A stretch of DNA of 64,000 bases from an uncultured Sphingosinicella sp. (lineage in GTDB: Bacteria > Pseudomonadota > Alphaproteobacteria > Sphingomonadales > Sphingomonadaceae): assembly GCF_902806315.1 (NCBI RefSeq), contig NZ_CADCWD010000033.1, positions 1 through 64,000 on the forward strand, read 5' to 3'. Below the pieces are notes generated by a model. That model worked only from the letters and a program-made list of their open reading frames with translations, ran no database searches and was not told the DNA's origin. This document shows positions 60,408 through 64,000 of this stretch, piece by piece. The position numbers and the translations under genes are program-made. The stretch's first letter is position 1, and every line of letters starts with the position of its first letter.

Positions 60408-60508
60408 TTCGGATAGTGACCTTTTGCCCCCCCGCTCTCGCTATCCAGAACATGAGCCCGGAAGCGCTAACCCTCCCCCCCGGTAGCGCTTCCGGGCTCA
60501 ACATTTTT
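60408..60508 (+). ncRNA. Candidate GSR small RNA (GsrN-like), about 100 nt
   Basis: Directly after the exact sigma-EcfG promoter. Hairpin 1: GGATAGTGA (60411-60419) pairs with TCGCTATCC (60438-60446), 9 bp with one G-U, around an 18-nt loop holding seven consecutive C. A short linker AGAACA follows. Hairpin 2: a perfect 17-bp stem (60453-60469/60484-60500) with a C-rich 14-nt loop, then TTTTT. Caulobacter GsrN is a sigma-T-dependent sRNA with exposed C-rich loops that acts after transcription on stress mRNAs. The similarity here is architectural; I cannot align them. Confidence 0.65.
60453..60508 (+). terminator. 17-bp stem intrinsic terminator of the candidate sRNA
   Basis: TGAGCCCGGAAGCGCTA pairs perfectly with TAGCGCTTCCGGGCTCA across a C-rich 14-base loop. 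The T-run (TTTTT, 60504-60508) starts three bases after the stem. In the reverse direction no T-run follows, so the element is rightward. Confidence 0.75.
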
Positions 60509-60690
60509 CGGGGCATTTTCTTCCAGCTTTGATCGAAATCCTCGGCATGAGATCCTTGGACGCAGCCAGTGCTCCCCTGCGGCGTGCCGTGCGGAAGCGG
60601 CAACCCGGCAGGCAAATCGTTACGGCTTGGAACACTTACGGGCGCGCGGGCATTTACCATCTGCTCAACACAGTTTCGGGAGACACCAGT

Positions 60691-60819
60691 ATGATCCGTA
60701 AAGCCCTCAACATCGTCCTCATCACGGGCGCGATCACGACCCTGGTCGCATGCAACACCATGCGCGGCGCGGGCGAGGACGTTCAGTCCGCCGCGAACGC
60801 GGTCGACAACAAGACCTGA
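60691..60819 (+). CDS. Entericidin A/B-like small lipoprotein
   Basis: The Met at 60691 gives 42 residues: a signal with lipobox (MIRKALNIVLITGAITTLVAC, Cys21) then NTMRGAGEDVQSAANAVDNK, the pattern of entericidin-family lipoproteins, which are often induced by stress and stationary phase. The track's 54-codon upstream extension is rejected because it has no lipoprotein logic. GGAAC-N17-CATT (60629-60654), one mismatch from the EcfG consensus, lies ahead. A strong terminator follows. Confidence 0.85.
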   Translation: MIRKALNIVLITGAITTLVACNTMRGAGEDVQSAANAVDNKT

Positions 60820-60850
60820 TCAAGAAGCGGAAGTTTCCGCGTTTCGGAAG

Positions 60851-60881
60851 GGCGTCACCTGCGGGTGGCGCCTTTTCTTTT
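60851..60881 (+). terminator. Rho-independent terminator after the entericidin-like gene
   Basis: GGCGTCACC and GGTGGCGCC form a 9-bp stem (one G-U) with loop TGCG, followed by TTTTCTTTT, 31 bases after the stop codon. Confidence 0.9.
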
Positions 60882-60935
60882 GCCGCCGGGCAGCATTCCC
60901 CCAAGCGATGACGCGGAGGTCGGACCGCACCCTAG

Positions 60936-61018
60936 CGTCACCCCGGACTCGACCGCGGGGTCTACCTGCCAAGGGACGATGAAAAGAAGGTGGATGCCGG
61001 ATCAAGTCCGGCATAACG
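60936..61018. repeat. Composite palindromic intergenic repeat
   Basis: Two linked imperfect palindromes: CACCCCGGACTCGACCGCGGGG and, 32 bases on, ATGCCGGATCAAGTCCGGCAT, bordered by CGTCA and TAACG. The ATGCCGGACTTGATCCGGCAT-type unit is a familiar dispersed intergenic repeat in alphaproteobacteria. It lies between the entericidin terminator and the 3' end of the L,D-transpeptidase. Confidence 0.7.
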
Positions 61019-61054
61019 CGGTGAGTAAGCTTCCCCCGGCTCAGCGAAGCGGCG

Positions 61055-62632
61055 CTATTCCAGCTCCGCCATCCGCGTGCGGCCGACGCCAAGGCGCGCC
61101 ATTTGCGCGGCGTCCCGGTTGTAGGGATCGCGGCGGAAGGCGATGCCCTTCTCCGTCGGCGAGGCGGTCAGATAGGTGATGAACACCGGCACCGGCTGCG
61201 GCAGGTTCACCTGCTGCTCGGGCTTGTCGGTCTTGACCACCAGCGGCCGGCCAAACAGCCACTTGGCGAGCCGCTGGGCATCCTCGACCCGCACGCAGCC
61301 GGAGCTGAAGCGCCGCTCCTCCTTGGCGAACAGCTCGCGCTCGGGAGTGTCGTGCAGGTAGATGCCGAGATCGTTGGGCAGCATGAACTTCATCCTGCCC
61401 ATGGCATTGTCCTTGCCGGGCAGCTTCCGGATCGGCAACTCCTTGCGCCCCGACGCGACCGCGGCCCAGTCGACACTCTTGGGATCGAGCGGCTTGGCGT
61501 TCGGCGAAAAGTCCGAAAGCACCTCGAACCGGTTCGCGCGAACGAAGCTCGCTCCCTTCTTCAGGGCAGGTTCCGCCACCCGCTTGCGCGCAAGATCCGG
61601 CGGCAGGTTCCAATAGGGATTGACCGAAGCATAGCGGATAAAGCCCGCCATCATCGGCGTCTGCTCGCTGGGCTTGCCGACCACGACCTTCATCGAGTCC
61701 ACCACCCGGCCGTCCTCATACATCCAGAGGCGCGCGGACGCGGCATCGACCACGACGTGGCGCTGGCGGGGATCGGCAGGGAGCGAGCGGGCGCGTTCCA
61801 GGTTCAGCCGGATCACGTCCTCGCGGCTGCCGCCATCCTCGTTGAGGGCGGCAATGGTGCGGGGGCCGGCCACGCCGTCGCTGGGCAGGCCGTGCGCGGT
61901 CTGGAAGCCGCGAAGCGCGTTGGCGACGTCCGCATCATACTCGCCGGTCGGGTCGAGGCCGAGCCGCTGCTGGAGCGCGTGCACGCGCGCGCCGGTGGCA
62001 CCGAGCTTGAGCGGCGGCCCAGCCGGCACGTCGACACCGCCGCCTCCGCCCCTGTTATATTGATAATCGCCGAGACCGCGGCGGAGCTGCGCATAGATGG
62101 GATGCATCCAGCCGAGCCGCTGCACGTAGTTCTCGAGCGACGGCGCCGCCGCCGCGGCGTTGAGGGCGGCGATCGCCCCCGGGGCGCCCGGCGCAAGCTC
62201 CTTGTCGACATAGACCATGCCGATGTCGGTCGGTCGGCGCATATCGCGCACAAGCGCAACAAAGGCATCGGACAACAAAGCTTCGGCGCGAGCGAGCGCC
62301 CTTGTTGAGCCGCCCTGGGCGGAATCGAGCGCTTCCACCAGGCGGCGCGGACGATAGCGTTCCGGATCGAGGCCGTCCGCTTCGACCGACGCGATCAGCT
62401 CCACCAACGCTTCGGCAGCGGGCGAGACATGGCCGTCCTCGATCCAGAGCGGCCGGAAACCGCGGGATTTGTAGAATGCGCGAAGCTCGCGGCTGTCCGT
62501 CGCGGACTTGATCGCGCGCTCGACGGCCTGGCCGGACTGAGCGCGGGCCGTATCGACCGGCAATGGGGCGAAGAGGAGCCCGGCGGAGACGAGGCTTAGC
62601 AGGGCGTTCCTGCGTGCTGTGGAGAATGCCAT
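61055..62632 (-). CDS. L,D-transpeptidase (YcbB/LdtD-like) with peptidoglycan-binding domain
   Basis: The Met at 62632 (MAFSTARRNALLSLVSAGLLF, cleaved after ARAQ) gives 525 residues. Order: an N-terminal scaffold domain (LRAFYKSRGFRPLWIEDGHV), a peptidoglycan-binding domain (LKLGATGARVHALQQRLGLDPTGEYDADVANALRGFQ), then the YkuD catalytic domain with YLHDTPERELFAKEERRFSSGCVRVED (His and the catalytic Cys of SxGCxR). It makes 3-3 cross-links in periplasmic peptidoglycan, independent of penicillin-binding proteins. An exact sigma-EcfG site sits ~160 bases upstream. Confidence 0.93.
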   Translation of the reverse strand: MAFSTARRNALLSLVSAGLLFAPLPVDTARAQSGQAVERAIKSATDSRELRAFYKSRGFRPLWIEDGHVSPAAEALVELIASVEADGLDPERYRPRRLVEALDSAQGGSTRALARAEALLSDAFVALVRDMRRPTDIGMVYVDKELAPGAPGAIAALNAAAAAPSLENYVQRLGWMHPIYAQLRRGLGDYQYNRGGGGGVDVPAGPPLKLGATGARVHALQQRLGLDPTGEYDADVANALRGFQTAHGLPSDGVAGPRTIAALNEDGGSREDVIRLNLERARSLPADPRQRHVVVDAASARLWMYEDGRVVDSMKVVVGKPSEQTPMMAGFIRYASVNPYWNLPPDLARKRVAEPALKKGASFVRANRFEVLSDFSPNAKPLDPKSVDWAAVASGRKELPIRKLPGKDNAMGRMKFMLPNDLGIYLHDTPERELFAKEERRFSSGCVRVEDAQRLAKWLFGRPLVVKTDKPEQQVNLPQPVPVFITYLTASPTEKGIAFRRDPYNRDAAQMARLGVGRTRMAELE

Positions 62633-62972
62633 GATCAGCAACCGATCCGTGGATCGATGGCGCCGGACGCTGGAACAGCGAAAAACAGTCTGCTCACATT
62701 CAAACTCCCTGTACGCCTGCTCACGCGCCACCTTGCGGGCGCCACGCAGGCCCTATTTTTCCCGAAACTGAAGCCGGGCTCCATCGCCGAAAAAACGGCA
62801 CGCCTTTCAAAACGTTCCGGTTGCCGAACAGGCTTGCTCCCTCAAACCTCTATGCGTGTCAGCCTGACACGCACCTGAACACGAAGGTTGATGCGGAAGG
62901 TGAGACATTCACCTTGTTTTAATCATATTTTTGAATATTTATGCATGACATAGGTTAGTTGAGGCTATTCCA
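62633..62972. other. 340-base divergent gap between the L,D-transpeptidase and a small Cys-rich ORF
   Basis: Holds the leftward sigma-EcfG site at 62794-62818 and, near its right end (about 62915-62955), a markedly AT-rich stretch unlike the rest of the window that probably carries the rightward promoter. GTGTCAGCCTGACAC (62847-62861) is a perfect odd palindrome and could be an operator. No further gene is supported. Confidence 0.5.
62794..62818 (-). promoter_or_regulatory. Exact sigma-EcfG promoter reading toward the L,D-transpeptidase
   Basis: On the minus strand GGAAC (62818-62814), 16 bases, CGTT (62797-62794). The predicted transcript start near 62785 leaves a ~150-base leader before the L,D-transpeptidase ATG. 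Confidence 0.7.
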
Positions 62973-63161
62973 ATGAAGACGTTCGAGTGCTCGAAGGAAG
63001 CTCCCTGGGGTATCCACCTCTCGCTTCTCGGCGAGCACTGCCCGCGATGCGGGTGGGAAGCTCCACGGCCCAAGCCCCAGCAGCAAGCGGATCTGCCTGA
63101 GTTCGGCTGGATGCCGTTCGGCGCGATGCTCGCCGCCAGCTTGCCCGTCCTACCGCTCTGA
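62973..63161 (+). CDS. Small zinc-ribbon-like protein, function unknown
   Basis: A 62-residue ORF starting ATG behind GAGG at ~9 bases. It has CSKEAPWG near residue 6 and CPRCGWEAPRPK at ~23, a CxxC knuckle that could bind zinc with Cys6, then a hydrophobic C-terminus (FGAMLAASLPVLPL). It overlaps the leftward microprotein tail to tail by 12 bases. The family is not recognised and coding status rests on the ribosome site and Cys pattern. Confidence 0.55.
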   Translation: MKTFECSKEAPWGIHLSLLGEHCPRCGWEAPRPKPQQQADLPEFGWMPFGAMLAASLPVLPL

Positions 63162-63305
63162 AGCTTCCGGTCCGGCCCTGAAAAGCTCGATCGCCAGCCG
63201 GGCGCAGGCGAAAGGCGCGAGCGTTACCGCCAGAAGGACCACGAGCAGGATCAGCAGATTGCTCCAGCGCGGTCGCCGCGGCTCCCCATCCCTCGGCAGC
63301 TTCAG
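63150..63305 (-). CDS. 51-residue single-span membrane protein with probable CTG start
   Basis: The frame open beneath the PLD gene end reads (M)KLPRDGEPRRPRWSNLL, then ILLVVLLAVTLAPFACARLA and IELFRAGPEASER: a basic head, one transmembrane helix and a short tail, as in real membrane microproteins. No ATG, GTG or TTG is suitably placed. The CTG at 63305 forms a CTGA overlap with the PLD stop, analogous to ATGA/GTGA/TTGA overlaps seen elsewhere in this window. Function unknown. Confidence 0.55.
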   Translation of the reverse strand: MKLPRDGEPRRPRWSNLLILLVVLLAVTLAPFACARLAIELFRAGPEASER

Positions 63306-64000
63306 ACCAGATCGTCGGGGATGAACCAATAAGGGCGTGCGAAACGGCGTGCCCGCCCAAGCTGATAGGGAAGCACAAAACCCTGCCGGTCGTGCGGCTC
63401 GGCGCTGCTGTTGAACCCCGCCACGTCGCGCCAGCCTTCGAGATTCATCTGCTCGGGCAAGGCGCCGCCGAACAGCTGCCACCAGAGCTTGCGGCGGAAT
63501 TCGGCGATGGCATCGCCCTCTTCCGCCCAGATGAAGCCGAGCTCCGTATCCCATTCGAAGCTGCGGCCGTTGATGTTCGCGGACGATAGCAGACAGACAT
63601 CGTCGTCCGCGATCAGCAGCTTGGAATGGATGTGGATGAGGCCGGAGCCGTAGGCGGTGCCGCGTGTTTCTTCGAACTTCTCCTCGTTCGGCTTGACGGG
63701 CTCCTGCTTGGCGAGGGTGAAAAGACCCACGCGGTTCGGTCCCGCCTTGCGAAGCAGTCGGCCGAGCGCACGAGCCTGGAGATGTTCGCCATGGCGGTGG
63801 GCGAGATTGTCGGTCTGCCCTTCGAACGCGATCTCCTCGGGCGCATTGGCCACCAGGATGATGACCTCCAGCTCAGGATGGAGCTTCAGCGCCGCTTCGA
63901 CCCAATCGGCCGCCTCTTTCGAGCGGAAGAATTGCGCTTCGATATAGAGCAGCCGCTTGGCCGAAGTGATGACGCTGCGATGCGCCGCCTTGAGTTCGCG
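63302..64000 (-). CDS. Phospholipase D/cardiolipin synthase-family protein (5' part outside window)
   Basis: The frame is open to the window edge, so only the C-terminal 232 residues are visible; the track's GTG start at 63853 is internal. Upstream of it the frame reads SAKRLLYIEAQFFRSKEAA, typical of PLD proteins. The second HKD motif is complete: GLIHIHSKLLIADDDVCLLSSANINGRSFEWDTELGF (His, Lys, Asp). It is likely a transphosphatidylase or phosphodiesterase acting on phospholipids. The first HKD lies outside. Confidence 0.88.
   Translation of the reverse strand, partial: RELKAAHRSVITSAKRLLYIEAQFFRSKEAADWVEAALKLHPELEVIILVANAPEEIAFEGQTDNLAHRHGEHLQARALGRLLRKAGPNRVGLFTLAKQEPVKPNEEKFEETRGTAYGSGLIHIHSKLLIADDDVCLLSSANINGRSFEWDTELGFIWAEEGDAIAEFRRKLWWQLFGGALPEQMNLEGWRDVAGFNSSAEPHDRQGFVLPYQLGRARRFARPYWFIPDDLV

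Overview
The window is GC-rich and coding-dense with short spacers. Several genes point to a Sphingomonadales-type alphaproteobacterium: a CcrM-type GANTC methyltransferase, a MipZ division ATPase, a DivK-like receiver beside a DUF3572 gene, the lptC-lptA-lptB-rpoN block, and a PhyR/NepR/EcfG general stress response (GSR) locus whose histidine kinase resembles sphingomonad PhyP. No rRNA, tRNA, CRISPR array, insertion sequence or prophage was seen. The left end cuts an epimerase gene and the right end cuts a phospholipase D-family gene.

Layout. 1-6.4 kb: surface-polysaccharide genes (epimerase end, two GT4 glycosyltransferases, dTDP-sugar genes rfbA-rfbC-rfbB without rfbD, an EpsG-like polymerase). 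6.5-12.3 kb: msrA, a Sua5-type tRNA-modification enzyme, an acyl-CoA dehydrogenase, the broken tail of a transferrin-binding-like lipoprotein, a beta-lactamase-fold protein lacking the catalytic glutamate, a GntR regulator and a nitroreductase. 12.4-17.6 kb: a peptide transporter followed by two translationally linked amidohydrolase-family proteins, then nnrU. 17.6-30.9 kb: housekeeping and metabolism (DUF1003, a dicarboxylate symporter, glmM, a ThiD-VOC fusion, rnhB, an MFS transporter, RidA, GDPD, DUF482, panC, mipZ, phosphomannomutase). 30.8-36.2 kb: sigma-54, LPS export and a glycine-rich double cold-shock protein. 36.3-43.2 kb: vapBC, an ATP-dependent DNA ligase, rpmG, a GST pair with a MarR regulator, and a DivK-KTSC fusion. 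43.2-46.5 kb: DUF3572, HAD, ccrM with a striking promoter region, and folP. 46.5-55.4 kb: PhoD, an ATP-grasp/LLM/TupA-like group, EamA, bcp and glnE.

55.4-64 kb is the most interesting stretch. phyR, a 45-residue membrane protein and ecfG run leftward, while nepR and a phyP-like pseudo-kinase run rightward. A 49-residue protein convergent with ecfG can be aligned without gaps to the NepR core. Beyond them lie stress-type genes: a PNPOx-like protein, a small hydrophilic protein, an entericidin-like lipoprotein and an L,D-transpeptidase. Two exact GGAAC-N16-CGTT sites, the consensus I know for sigma-EcfG, occur here. One faces an otherwise empty gap that would encode an RNA of about 100 nt with two C-rich hairpin loops and an intrinsic terminator, strongly reminiscent of the Caulobacter GSR sRNA GsrN. 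The other reads toward the L,D-transpeptidase.

The cell-cycle genes (mipZ, divK-like, ccrM) and the GSR locus are the regulatory backbone. The ccrM upstream region combines five GANTC sites with a perfect 13-bp inverted repeat whose loop holds one GANTC and which abuts paired TTAA motifs, as expected for methylation- and CtrA-linked feedback. All start choices, promoters and the sRNA are readings of the sequence alone; no alignment or folding program was run.
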